From UBA1450 sp964452355 (GTDB lineage: Bacteria; Patescibacteriota; Microgenomatia; UBA1406; GWC2-37-13): 64,000 nt of DNA. The notes under the pieces were generated by a model. That model had not been told where the DNA came from, ran no database searches, and was given only the letters and a program-made list of their open reading frames with translations. The translations under genes and the position numbers were made by a program. The stretch spans positions 51,601-115,600 of the forward strand of contig CAYVKV010000003.1 in NCBI GenBank assembly GCA_964452355.1. The letters run 5' to 3'. This document shows, piece by piece, positions 34,990 through 43,107 of this stretch (within the stretch, counting starts at the first letter, position 1; each line of letters starts with the position of its first letter).

Positions 34990-37257
34990 ATGACTTGGTG
35001 TCTTTCACACACCATAAAAACTCTCATCATAATTTTAGTATTCTTTTGGTATGCTCCAGAAATATATGCCTTTGAAATCCGATCGTATCTGGTGACTGAT
35101 CATCGAGTAATTACCAAAAACCCCTATCTGGATAAGGTTGTCTTTTATACCAATGTCTCACTCCCCTGGAAATCAGGAAGGGTCGTCGTGAGTGGAAGTC
35201 CCGATGGCACAAAACCGGCAAATATCGGATGGGAGCTCCAGATCTACAATAGCAAAAGCAGCTCAAAATCATTTCGCTACAACAACGCAGATCAAATATT
35301 TACCTGTCTCGACAAAGATATGCCGCCACTCAATATTTCTCACCTGTTCTTGGAAGGTGACAATACCTTTTTAGTCCGCTTTTACCGACCATGCAACAAT
35401 GCGTTTTCATCACTTGATATCGGACCCATATACTTTGTACATTTTGATGACTATGAGATCTCGGATGAACCATTTTTGGATCTTCCGTGGGATTATGCAG
35501 GAGACGACATGAGATTCGAGGAAGCTGCCCTTCGGATGAGCTCGTATTTTGATCATGAGTATCCTTTGTTGAGCACGAGTTTGAGAGAGCCAGATGCGAC
35601 AGATCAAACTACTATAATCTTTGATAATTTATTAAGAGTAAATAAAGAATATTCTTCACATGACGGCTATGACTGGGCACGATCTGCAGGGGCAGTTCTG
35701 AATGACCCAGTGCTTGTCGCAGCCAGCGGTTGGGCGACGTATCATAGCAATAAATATATTGGCAATGCGATCTTCATCGATCACGAAAATGGGTATCAAA
35801 CGAGATATTATCATCTTTTGGAAAAGAATCTTTTCACCAAATCATCATCAAAAACATGGGTAAATGACCGTCAAAAAATTGGAGAGGTCGGTTTCTCCGG
35901 CAATGTACAACCATCTGGAAGTAAGGGCGCACATATCCATTTCATGGTCGTGAAGGACAAAGATGGAAATGGATCATTTGATGATAATATCCCCGATGGA
36001 ATTGTTGATCCCTTTGGATGGCACGGGAGTGGAGAGGATCCATGGAGATCATATTCATTTACCCTGGGCGGAGAAGAACGAACAGGTATGAGAAGTACAT
36101 ACCTATGGATTAAATCTCTGAAAGATGGATCCTCAACCCTCACCTCTGACGGAGGAACGTTTACCAATAGTGGCTCAAATACGACATTTAACTTCCCATT
36201 TCAAGTTGTCTCCCACGATGCAGTCTTTGATTCGGTCACCAGACCTCCGGTCAGCAAACCAATCATAAGTGGCATCGTCGAGGAAACTCTTGCATCAGTC
36301 GGAAATACCGTCACCGCAATCGTGCGGGACGGTTTTGACAATCTGATCACTTTTTTTACCAAAAAATTTACCCTCATTTTTTCATTTGAGGATACGGATA
36401 TCAAAAGATTTGATCCAAATACGCTATCGATATATTCAAGCTCCGATGGAAAGACATGGCAAAAAGAAGATACCGTGATAGATACTGCAAAAAAACAAGC
36501 AACCGCAAAACTCAACCATATGACAGAGTTTGCACTCATGGGGAAAAAACTGGACATACTCGCACCCGTCACCACAATTGAAATAAACGGAACAAAAGAA
36601 GGAGGCTACTACACCACACCTGTCCAGTTTATTTTAAACGCACAGGATGAACCGAAAGATACCAGTCTTGGTATTTTATATACCGGATACCGTATCAATG
36701 ATGAAGTGTGGACGACGTATTCCAGCCCGGTGACACTATCTGATGAAGGGAACTATACCATCGAGTACTACTCAGAAGATGGCGACGGAAATGGAGAGAC
36801 AGCAAGCCAAGTGAGTATTACTATTGACTTCACCCCTCCTACTCCTACCCTGACTATCGAACAAACCCAAACATCCACTCCAACGCCAACTCCTATACCT
36901 CAATCGACGATAACTCAAACACCGACAATGACTCAAACTCCAACGTATACGATTGCTCCTACTCCTACTCATACTCCCACAACGCTACCAACTCCAACAC
37001 AAACCCCCAAACCTCTCGCGACTCAAACGACTGTCCCAACTCCAAAAGCATCCATTCCTGACGATCAAGGAGAAGTGAAATCCGTATTTGCTTCCGAAAC
37101 AGGAGGAACTGATTCAGACGCAATACAATTACACCCTTCATTCAGTTTCAGAAACATCTTTGTCATGTTGGTTTTTTTGACAACAGCACTCTTTCTCATA
37201 TGGTATCGTTTTAGCAAACGATCATGTAATGGTAAACGCCTGATAAAAAAGATATAA
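34990..37257 (+). CDS. membrane-anchored stalked M23 metallopeptidase, paralogue 3
   Basis: 755 residues, same order as paralogue 2: signal peptide (about 1-28), Cys-paired beta domain (FTCLDKD, RPCNNA, LDLPWDY), M23 domain with His224/Asp228 (HDGYD), His275 (RYYHLL) and HIH at 315-317, Ca-loop DKDGNGSFDD, Ig-like module with EYYSEDGDGN, Thr-Pro stalk (about 620-690), DDQGEVKS, C-terminal helix and a Lys/Arg-rich tail. All expected metal and catalytic residues are present. It is closer to paralogue 2 than to paralogue 1, especially in the anchor (FRNxFVM). Probably secreted by Sec and held by the C-terminal helix. Confidence 0.82.
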   Translation: MTWCLSHTIKTLIIILVFFWYAPEIYAFEIRSYLVTDHRVITKNPYLDKVVFYTNVSLPWKSGRVVVSGSPDGTKPANIGWELQIYNSKSSSKSFRYNNADQIFTCLDKDMPPLNISHLFLEGDNTFLVRFYRPCNNAFSSLDIGPIYFVHFDDYEISDEPFLDLPWDYAGDDMRFEEAALRMSSYFDHEYPLLSTSLREPDATDQTTIIFDNLLRVNKEYSSHDGYDWARSAGAVLNDPVLVAASGWATYHSNKYIGNAIFIDHENGYQTRYYHLLEKNLFTKSSSKTWVNDRQKIGEVGFSGNVQPSGSKGAHIHFMVVKDKDGNGSFDDNIPDGIVDPFGWHGSGEDPWRSYSFTLGGEERTGMRSTYLWIKSLKDGSSTLTSDGGTFTNSGSNTTFNFPFQVVSHDAVFDSVTRPPVSKPIISGIVEETLASVGNTVTAIVRDGFDNLITFFTKKFTLIFSFEDTDIKRFDPNTLSIYSSSDGKTWQKEDTVIDTAKKQATAKLNHMTEFALMGKKLDILAPVTTIEINGTKEGGYYTTPVQFILNAQDEPKDTSLGILYTGYRINDEVWTTYSSPVTLSDEGNYTIEYYSEDGDGNGETASQVSITIDFTPPTPTLTIEQTQTSTPTPTPIPQSTITQTPTMTQTPTYTIAPTPTHTPTTLPTPTQTPKPLATQTTVPTPKASIPDDQGEVKSVFASETGGTDSDAIQLHPSFSFRNIFVMLVFLTTALFLIWYRFSKRSCNGKRLIKKI

Positions 37258-37277
37258 ATAAATTATTGAACAAAAAT

Positions 37278-37805
37278 ATGAAATATAGAAAAATAACTAA
37301 AAAACACCATATCATTTTTCTCATTGCACTGACAGCAATATTTATGCTTGCATGGGGTATTTTTTACCAAAATTCATTGTCTGCAAAAAGAAAAATTCAG
37401 ATAGAAAAGACTCAGGATTTTTACAAGTCAAAAATTTTAAAATATCAATTTGCTTATCCTGAAAAATATAAGCTATCAGAAACGACAAATACTATAACAA
37501 TTCGTGATGATAGCAAATCTATAGTTATTGATAAAATATACGGCTATTCAAATTCTACAAAAGAGTATATAGAAGACTTGGTTTTAAAAAATAAACTAGA
37601 AATATCTCAACTCAACAATGAATCGGAATATGGATTTGATGTATACACGATCAATTTTGAAATTAATGAATCTCAAGAAATTCTTTTCATAAAAAACATA
37701 GACACGGATACATTCGTCTCCATCTCCACCTCCTCGCCCGAGCTCTATGATGAGCTTGAGCAGATCGCTGCTTCATTTGAGTACCTTGGCAATAGCGAAA
37801 ACTAG
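37278..37805 (+). CDS. small membrane-anchored protein, unknown function
   Basis: 175 residues from ATG 37278 (a TTG four codons upstream is less likely). Basic N-terminus, one membrane helix (about 13-34, IIFLIALTAIFMLAWGIFY), then an extracytoplasmic domain with alternating strands (FYKSKILKYQFAYPEKYKLSET..., VFT-like ends SISTSSPELYDELEQIAASFEYL). This domain shape recalls PsbP/lipoprotein-type extracytoplasmic domains, but I do not recognise a family. 20 bases after M23 paralogue 3, possibly cotranscribed. Confidence 0.6.
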   Translation: MKYRKITKKHHIIFLIALTAIFMLAWGIFYQNSLSAKRKIQIEKTQDFYKSKILKYQFAYPEKYKLSETTNTITIRDDSKSIVIDKIYGYSNSTKEYIEDLVLKNKLEISQLNNESEYGFDVYTINFEINESQEILFIKNIDTDTFVSISTSSPELYDELEQIAASFEYLGNSEN

Positions 37806-37814
37806 TTTTCTTTG

Positions 37815-37820
37815 TATAAT
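37815..37820 (+). promoter_or_regulatory. -10 box for GT2 pair
   Basis: TATAAT ending 10 bases before ATG 37831; predicted leader 3-4 bases. It overlaps the alternative ATG at 37819, which is therefore unlikely to be the start. Confidence 0.5.
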
Positions 37821-37830
37821 GAGTATTGCA

Positions 37831-38643
37831 ATGAGCGTACAAAAAACACACTTCCTCAGTTTGATAATACCCGCATATAAACAAGAAAGGACAATTGTTG
37901 AGAATATTGTTCACATTCAAGATGCACTCGCAGCAATCCGATATGACCATGAGATTATTGTTGTCGTGGATGGGAAAGTAGATCAGACCGTAGAAAAGCT
38001 AAAAAAAGCACAGCTTTCTAAAGTCAAAATTGTATCCTACACCGAAAACCAGGGCAAAAGCTATGCAATTCGAGTGGGCATGCATGAGGCAATCGGAGAC
38101 TATGTCATGTTTATGGATTCGGGTCTTGAGATAGATCCAAATGGCATATCAATGCTCTTGGAACACATGGAATGGTATGAGGCTGACATTATTGTGGGAT
38201 CCAAACGACACCCAGCATCACTCATCAGCTATTCTCTTTCTCGAAAAATTCTCAGTTATGGGTATTATTATTTTGTGAAACTGTTGTTTGGCGTTAATGT
38301 GCGAGACACCCAAGCGGGGATAAAAATTTACAAGAAAAAAGTATTGGAAAAAGTCCTTCCGAGACTTATTGAAAAAAAATTTGCAGGTGATTTGGAAATA
38401 CTCGTTGTTGCAAAACAACTCGGATACAACCGTATTTTTGAGGCGCCGATCAAACTTGATTATCACCTAAGCGATCTCACTTCCGCTGCAACCTGGCAGT
38501 CAATACAAAATATATTTATGGATACACTTGGTATTTTTTATCGAAAAAATATACTTCACTATTATGACCATCCAAAAAACAAAATGGCATATCCCGAAGA
38601 TTTGAATATTTTTGAGTCTTCAGTTTCAACGAATACGAAATGA
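37831..38643 (+). CDS. family 2 glycosyltransferase, DPM1-like
   Basis: 270 residues from ATG 37831, chosen because TATAAT ends 10 bases upstream and overlaps the ATG at 37819. LSLIIPAYKQERTI, IIVVVDGKVDQTV, FMDSGLEIDPNG (DxG in place of DxD), and the dolichol-phosphate-mannose-synthase-like block VRDTQAGIKIYKKKVLEKVL. Such enzymes often transfer a sugar to a polyprenyl phosphate carrier. The stop overlaps the next GT2 start by ATGA. Confidence 0.82.
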   Translation: MSVQKTHFLSLIIPAYKQERTIVENIVHIQDALAAIRYDHEIIVVVDGKVDQTVEKLKKAQLSKVKIVSYTENQGKSYAIRVGMHEAIGDYVMFMDSGLEIDPNGISMLLEHMEWYEADIIVGSKRHPASLISYSLSRKILSYGYYYFVKLLFGVNVRDTQAGIKIYKKKVLEKVLPRLIEKKFAGDLEILVVAKQLGYNRIFEAPIKLDYHLSDLTSAATWQSIQNIFMDTLGIFYRKNILHYYDHPKNKMAYPEDLNIFESSVSTNTK

Positions 38644-39662
38644 AAGAGCCACTGATAAGTGTGATCATCCCCGTCAAAGAAATTGGGGCATTTTCTATCG
38701 ATGAAGGTTTACCAGGATTAGACAAACTTGATTATCCCTGTTTTGAGGTGCTTCTTCTTCCCAATAAACGTCAAGATTCGGATCATGCTCTCTTAAAAAA
38801 ATATCCCTGGCTTCGAATCATTCCAACAGATGAAATCACCCGTCCGGCACAAAAACGTAATATTGGCGCACGAGCTTCAAAAGGAGATATTATCGCGTTC
38901 ATTGACGATGATGCCTATCCGTCAACTCAGTGGCTCAAAAAAGCATCAAACCTTTTTCAAGAAAAAAAAGTCGAAGCAGTGTGTGGCCCAGGTGTTCTTC
39001 CTAAAAAAACGAATGAATGGGAGCGCATATTTGACTTACTCTTGAAATCTCCAATCGGCTCTGGTGGATACTCGTATCGCTTTACTCCTGAAAAAGAGCG
39101 ATACGTTGACGACTTCCCCTCAATGAATCTTCTGATCAAGAAAAAAATATTTCTTGAGCTGGGGGGATTTGACAATGATTTTTGGCCAGGAGAGGACAGT
39201 AAATTATGCGAGGAATTAGTGTATAAAAAGAAAGGTAACATTTTTTATCATCCTGATGTGTTGATTTATCATCATCGCAGAGACAACCTTCAAGATTTTC
39301 TCAAACAACATAGTCAATATGGGTATCATCGAGGAGCCTTTTTTGCTCATGGAGACAAGAATTCTCGACGATTTTCATACCTCATCCCTTCGCTATTTGT
39401 TTTGTACTTGACTGCAGTTTTGTTATTCAATATTTTCATCCCACCCATGGTGAAAGCGCTTTTAATTCCAATTCTGTCCATTCCCCTTAAACTGTATATG
39501 ATCGGCGTTATCATTCAAGGAATATTCTTTACGACCAAAACGAAAGATTTTATACTGAGTATGCAAGCAATCATTTCCCTGATGTTGACTCATATTGTTT
39601 ACGGAATATTTTTTATCAAAGGCTTTTATGTAGGGTGGCAAAAAAAAGATAAAATATATTAG
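38640..39662 (+). CDS. family 2 glycosyltransferase with C-terminal membrane helices
   Basis: 340 residues. LISVIIPVKEIGAF, the donor-site FIDDDAYPS (DDD), acceptor block GGFDNDFWPGEDSKLCEELV (ED) and two to three hydrophobic segments at about 245-330. Translationally coupled to the preceding GT2 by ATGA. The glycan made is unknown. Confidence 0.83.
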   Translation: MKEPLISVIIPVKEIGAFSIDEGLPGLDKLDYPCFEVLLLPNKRQDSDHALLKKYPWLRIIPTDEITRPAQKRNIGARASKGDIIAFIDDDAYPSTQWLKKASNLFQEKKVEAVCGPGVLPKKTNEWERIFDLLLKSPIGSGGYSYRFTPEKERYVDDFPSMNLLIKKKIFLELGGFDNDFWPGEDSKLCEELVYKKKGNIFYHPDVLIYHHRRDNLQDFLKQHSQYGYHRGAFFAHGDKNSRRFSYLIPSLFVLYLTAVLLFNIFIPPMVKALLIPILSIPLKLYMIGVIIQGIFFTTKTKDFILSMQAIISLMLTHIVYGIFFIKGFYVGWQKKDKIY

Positions 39663-39670
39663 GGAATCTG

Positions 39671-39679
39671 TGTTATATT
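39671..39679 (+). promoter_or_regulatory. extended -10 for ferredoxin gene
   Basis: TGTTATATT: TG, one base, TATATT. It ends 13 bases before the ATG at 39693, giving a leader of about 7 bases. Confidence 0.4.
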
Positions 39680-39692
39680 TTCTGCATACCCT

Positions 39693-39941
39693 ATGATTAA
39701 AGATAATATTGATGTTGTCAAAAAAGACGATATAGAAATCAAGATAATCCGTGGACTGTGCATTAGTGCTGCAACATGCGTAGTGTACGCCCCAAGCACC
39801 TTTGATCTTGATGAAGAAAATATTGCAATCATCAAAAATGAAGAATGGGACAAGCTTGAAAAAATAATTGCTGCAGCACAATCCTGTCCGGTTGCTGCAA
39901 TCGAGATATATGTCAAAGGAAAAAAAGTCTGGCCGAAATAA
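39693..39941 (+). CDS. three-cysteine ferredoxin ([3Fe-4S]-type)
   Basis: 82 residues. Only three Cys: Cys23 and Cys29 in GLCISAATCVVYAP (C-x5-C) and Cys66 in AAQSCPVAAIE. This pattern is that of single-cluster ferredoxins binding [3Fe-4S], or [4Fe-4S] with a non-Cys ligand, in which the second Cys of CxxCxxC is missing. The hydrophobic pattern TFDLDEEN after the first pair is usual. It lies 38 bases before the radical SAM gene, so it is a candidate electron donor for that enzyme (inference). Confidence 0.82.
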   Translation: MIKDNIDVVKKDDIEIKIIRGLCISAATCVVYAPSTFDLDEENIAIIKNEEWDKLEKIIAAAQSCPVAAIEIYVKGKKVWPK

Positions 39942-39970
39942 TTGACATCCCGTTAATCTAATGTCATACT
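39942..39970 (+). promoter_or_regulatory. promoter of radical SAM gene, consensus -35
   Basis: Perfect TTGACA (39942-39947), 17-base spacer, CATACT (39965-39970; four of six), 9 bases before the ATG at 39980. It begins right after the ferredoxin stop. Best promoter on this strand in the window; nearly leaderless. Confidence 0.65.
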
Positions 39971-39979
39971 TACCCTGAC

Positions 39980-41698
39980 ATGGTGAAGCATACTAAAACT
40001 ATCAAAACAGATACAAAAGGCGTGAAAATAAAATCTCCTTCTGAAATCACCATTGTCGTTGGTTATGCACCGATTGAATCAAAAAAAGGAGTGGCGCTTC
40101 TTTCCCAAAATAGACAGTTTCAATACTTCAACGCAAAAACATACATTTATCCAATGGTTCCGGCATATGCCGCCTCAAACCTCAAAAAACATGGATACAA
40201 CACCTATTGGATGGACGGAATTGCAGAGGAGAAGACCTTTGACCAATGGTTTGATGAACTTTCTGCAACCAGTCCTGATTATCTGATGGTTGAGACAAAG
40301 TCTCCAATCGTAAAAACACATTGGAAACAGATTAAAGATCTCAAGAAAAAACTACCACACCTCAAGCTCATCTGGGTGGGCGATCACATCAGCTATCTTC
40401 CAATGGAACTATTTGAAAATAGCCCGGTTGATTATGCCATCACCGGAGGAGATTATGATTTTGTCGTGGTGAATTTGCTCAATCATATTTATAAAGGCGA
40501 ACCACTTGAGAGCGGTGTCTATTGGCGAGAAGACAATAAAGATATCAATGTTCCAAAAGAACAAAGAAGAGCAAAGAAAATAGAATCAGGAGAAACTATT
40601 TATAACTCAGGACCTGCATCGCTCAAACACAAACTTGACGATCTTCCGTTTGTCGACCGAGATCTCACCAAATGGGAGCTCTATGCATATGACAATGGAA
40701 ACTACAAATATACCCCCGGAACATATATGTATAGCGGCCGAGACTGTTGGTGGAATCGTTGCACCTTTTGCGTATGGGACCATACCATAAATCCAATCGG
40801 ATCATATCGCAGCTTTTCCCCTGAGCGACTCTTCGCAGAAGTCAAACACGTGGTAGATAACTATGGTATCAAAGAAATATTTGATGATGCAGGAACCATG
40901 TTTATCGGTCCAAAACTCAAAAAATTCTGCAATTTGCTTATTGACAGTGGCTATAACAAAAAAGTGGTGTATGGCTGTAATATGCGATTCAATGCCTTAA
41001 ATCAAGAATATTACAATCTTATGGGCAAGGCAAACTTCCGATTCATTCTGTATGGCATGGAGTCAGGCAACCAAAAAACGCTCGACAAGCTCGACAAGGG
41101 CACAAAGGAAGCAGATGCCATAAACGGTCCGAAGATGGCAAGTAAGGCGGGCCTTGACCCTCACATCACGATCATGTTGGGATATCCATGGGAGACCTAT
41201 GAAGAAGCGAAAAGAACCATTAATATCGCAAAGTATGCATTCAAAAAAGGGTACTACGAGACAATGCAGGCAACGATTGTGATTCCGTATCCTGGCACGC
41301 CACTGTACAAGGAGTGTAAAGAAAAGGGATGGCTTCTCACCGACGATTATGATGATTTTGATATGCGACGACCCGTTATGAAGACGCCCTTTCCTCAAGA
41401 GAAGATACTGGAACTCGAACAAGACCTCTATTCAGTATTTATGACTCCGCAATATATAACGAGAAAAGTTCTTGAAATTCGCAGCTTTCATGATTTCAAA
41501 TACCTCTTTTACATGGGATGGAAGCTGATCGGACATCTTCTGGACTTTGATCCAAATCAGACCAAAGTAAACTTCTTTTCATTTGCTTTTATCAAAAATG
41601 CAGGAAAAGCTTTGTTTGGTCATTTCTTCCGACCAAACACTTCAGTAGATCGTGAGAAGGATGCAATAAAACTCGAAGAGAGTGCGATGAATTTGTAG
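39980..41698 (+). CDS. radical SAM protein with N-terminal B12-binding-like domain, unusual Cys spacing
   Basis: 572 residues. N-terminal Rossmann-like part (about 40-200: PMVPAYAASNLKKHGYNTYWMDGI, LKLIWVGDHISYLP) resembles a cobalamin-binding domain without a clear DxHxxG His. The radical SAM core begins with Cys256, Cys261 and Cys264 in CWWNRCTFC: C-x4-C-x2-C instead of C-x3-C-x2-C. Later motifs: FDDAGTMFIG, FILYGMESGNQKTLDKLDKG, ITIMLGYPWETYEEAKRT, IVIPYPGTPLYKE. The family (B12-binding-domain radical SAM, COG1032-like) includes methyltransferases and other modifiers of lipids or glycans. Substrate unknown. Neighbours are the ferredoxin and, downstream, the relic of a paralogue. Confidence 0.82.
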   Translation: MVKHTKTIKTDTKGVKIKSPSEITIVVGYAPIESKKGVALLSQNRQFQYFNAKTYIYPMVPAYAASNLKKHGYNTYWMDGIAEEKTFDQWFDELSATSPDYLMVETKSPIVKTHWKQIKDLKKKLPHLKLIWVGDHISYLPMELFENSPVDYAITGGDYDFVVVNLLNHIYKGEPLESGVYWREDNKDINVPKEQRRAKKIESGETIYNSGPASLKHKLDDLPFVDRDLTKWELYAYDNGNYKYTPGTYMYSGRDCWWNRCTFCVWDHTINPIGSYRSFSPERLFAEVKHVVDNYGIKEIFDDAGTMFIGPKLKKFCNLLIDSGYNKKVVYGCNMRFNALNQEYYNLMGKANFRFILYGMESGNQKTLDKLDKGTKEADAINGPKMASKAGLDPHITIMLGYPWETYEEAKRTINIAKYAFKKGYYETMQATIVIPYPGTPLYKECKEKGWLLTDDYDDFDMRRPVMKTPFPQEKILELEQDLYSVFMTPQYITRKVLEIRSFHDFKYLFYMGWKLIGHLLDFDPNQTKVNFFSFAFIKNAGKALFGHFFRPNTSVDREKDAIKLEESAMNL

Positions 41699-41890
41699 CT
41701 ATTTTTGAAATGCTTCAGGGTATTTTTCACGAATCCAATTTTTTTGTTTATTTTCTACAAGTTCGCCCAATCCCTGTAAAATATCATGAACATTTACATT
41801 TTTTTTGAATAAATGGAATTAAATCAATCAAATACTCTTTCCTACTTGTTAGTATGAAATCGTACGATATGAATCTGATAACTAAGAAGT
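41699..41890 (-). pseudogene. possible decayed minus-strand coding remnant
   Basis: Minus-strand translation gives a protein-like C-terminus, DILQGLGELVENKQKNWIREKY..., ending at TAG just beside the radical SAM stop. Upstream it reads on in another frame (RKEYLIDLIPFIQKK), with the frame change at a run of eight A at about 41799-41806. No start codon or second half is found. It could be the tail of a lost gene. No family recognised; weak call. Confidence 0.3.
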
Positions 41891-41922
41891 TTGATCAGCA
41901 AAAGAGCCAAAATTATGGAGTG

Positions 41923-42714
41923 CTAGAGGTGAGTAGAAGGGGACGAGGAGCTTTGATTGTAAACTGATTCGTAGATGAGTTCAGCAAGTTTTTTATACCC
42001 TTCCTTTGATAAATGTACTCCATCAGGTCCGTAATATGCCTTGTTTAGAGAAGTACTATCATTTGGATCAAAAAAATAGGGATAAGCATTAACAAACATC
42101 GTAACGCTCTCTGCTTTTACCCGTATCCATTCATTCAACGTCTGGACTGCAGTATAGCCCTGATCAGCTGAACAGTTACAGCCCCTATATGGCAATACGG
42201 ATATTGCAATCACACGCATTTTAGAGTCATTTATCTTCTTATACAGAGCTTGCAGATTATCCTCAGTAGTTTTGAGAGGTATGCCAGTATTTATATCATT
42301 GAATCCTCCAAAAACAATAACGTCATCATATTTTTTTCCAGGTTTTAATATGAAAGTATCGAACTGATAATTAAAACCCCGAGCATTTCCTACGCTACTT
42401 CCTTCATACCACCCTGTTTGGCCTGAAGGCGAACCATATGTTTCTATGATGAAACCATTCTTTTTATCTAAATCTGAAACATATGTCCCAGGAACAGAAA
42501 GAGAGTCTCCAATTACGGCAACTCTTCGTTCACCTGGGACAAGAGGTTTGATACTTTGGGTGTTCGTGTTTTCTCTTTGAGTAAATCGACACGTACCATC
42601 AGCACATATAAACGAAGGATTAAGTGTAGTTAATGCTTTGTTTTTGAATATGGAAAAAACCGCAATACTACTTACCACAATTAGTGTTGATATTATGAAA
42701 ATGACTGTCTTCAT
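41923..42714 (-). CDS. membrane-anchored SGNH/GDSL hydrolase
   Basis: 263 residues from the ATG at 42714. An N-terminal helix (TVIFIISTLIVVSSIAVFSIF) anchors a GDSL-type esterase domain: block I AVIGDSLS with the nucleophile Ser, block II-like Gly (GWYEGSSVGNARG), block III GGFNDI (Asn oxyanion), and block V DGVHLSKEG with the catalytic Asp and His. Such enzymes remove or transfer O-acyl groups on glycans or lipids; outside the membrane it could trim acetyl groups of the surface glycan (inference). A longer frame from 42855 adds a nonhomologous leader and is rejected. It sits between an intact and a truncated radical SAM copy. Confidence 0.83.
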   Translation of the reverse strand: MKTVIFIISTLIVVSSIAVFSIFKNKALTTLNPSFICADGTCRFTQRENTNTQSIKPLVPGERRVAVIGDSLSVPGTYVSDLDKKNGFIIETYGSPSGQTGWYEGSSVGNARGFNYQFDTFILKPGKKYDDVIVFGGFNDINTGIPLKTTEDNLQALYKKINDSKMRVIAISVLPYRGCNCSADQGYTAVQTLNEWIRVKAESVTMFVNAYPYFFDPNDSTSLNKAYYGPDGVHLSKEGYKKLAELIYESVYNQSSSSPSTHL

Positions 42715-42996
42715 ATTAATAGTCCGCTTGTGAAGTTGCAATAAAACCAAACCACGAGATATTATAAATCTTTTTAACAATAACGGAGAAAAATATATCA
42801 TATCATAGAAACAGCAAATCAATTTAAACAACACTTGGGACTCATATACCTGCATATGAACTCCTTGGACTTAGAGCTGATCAAATTGAGCAGTTGTGAG
42901 TGTGATGTCAATAATATAATAACCCATTTATGTTAGCTTTATAAAGACCATTAATTTTTTGATTATTCTGGGGAATCTAATCATCCTGTAGATTCC

Positions 42997-43083
42997 TTGT
43001 TTGGTCATTTCTTCCGACCAAACACTTCTGTTGATCGGGAAAAGGATGCGATAAAACTCGAAGAGAGTGCGATGAATTTGTGA
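42997..43083 (+). pseudogene. 3' remnant of a second radical SAM gene
   Basis: Bases 42997-43083 encode LFGHFFRPNTSVDREKDAIK and eight further residues, then TGA: identical protein to the end of the radical SAM protein at 39980-41698. The DNA differs at five positions, all synonymous third bases (tca/tct, gta/gtt, cgt/cgg, gag/gaa, gca/gcg), plus the stop codon. Nothing upstream aligns. It is thus the tail of a once-functional paralogue, not a copy of the present gene's tail made recently. Confidence 0.85.
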
Positions 43084-43107
43084 GGAATTTGCTCAATTTA
43101 GAATTAT

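Noticed and set aside
41854..41967. Small plus-strand frame resembling an antitoxin (MKSYDMNLITKK...)
   Set aside because: It overlaps the 3' end of the SGNH gene and a minus-strand remnant, has no promoter or partner toxin, and its tail is antisense to conserved coding sequence.
42715..42855. Upstream extension of the SGNH hydrolase with extra hydrophobic residues
   Set aside because: ATG 42714 precedes a normal single membrane anchor; the extension has no family-like features.
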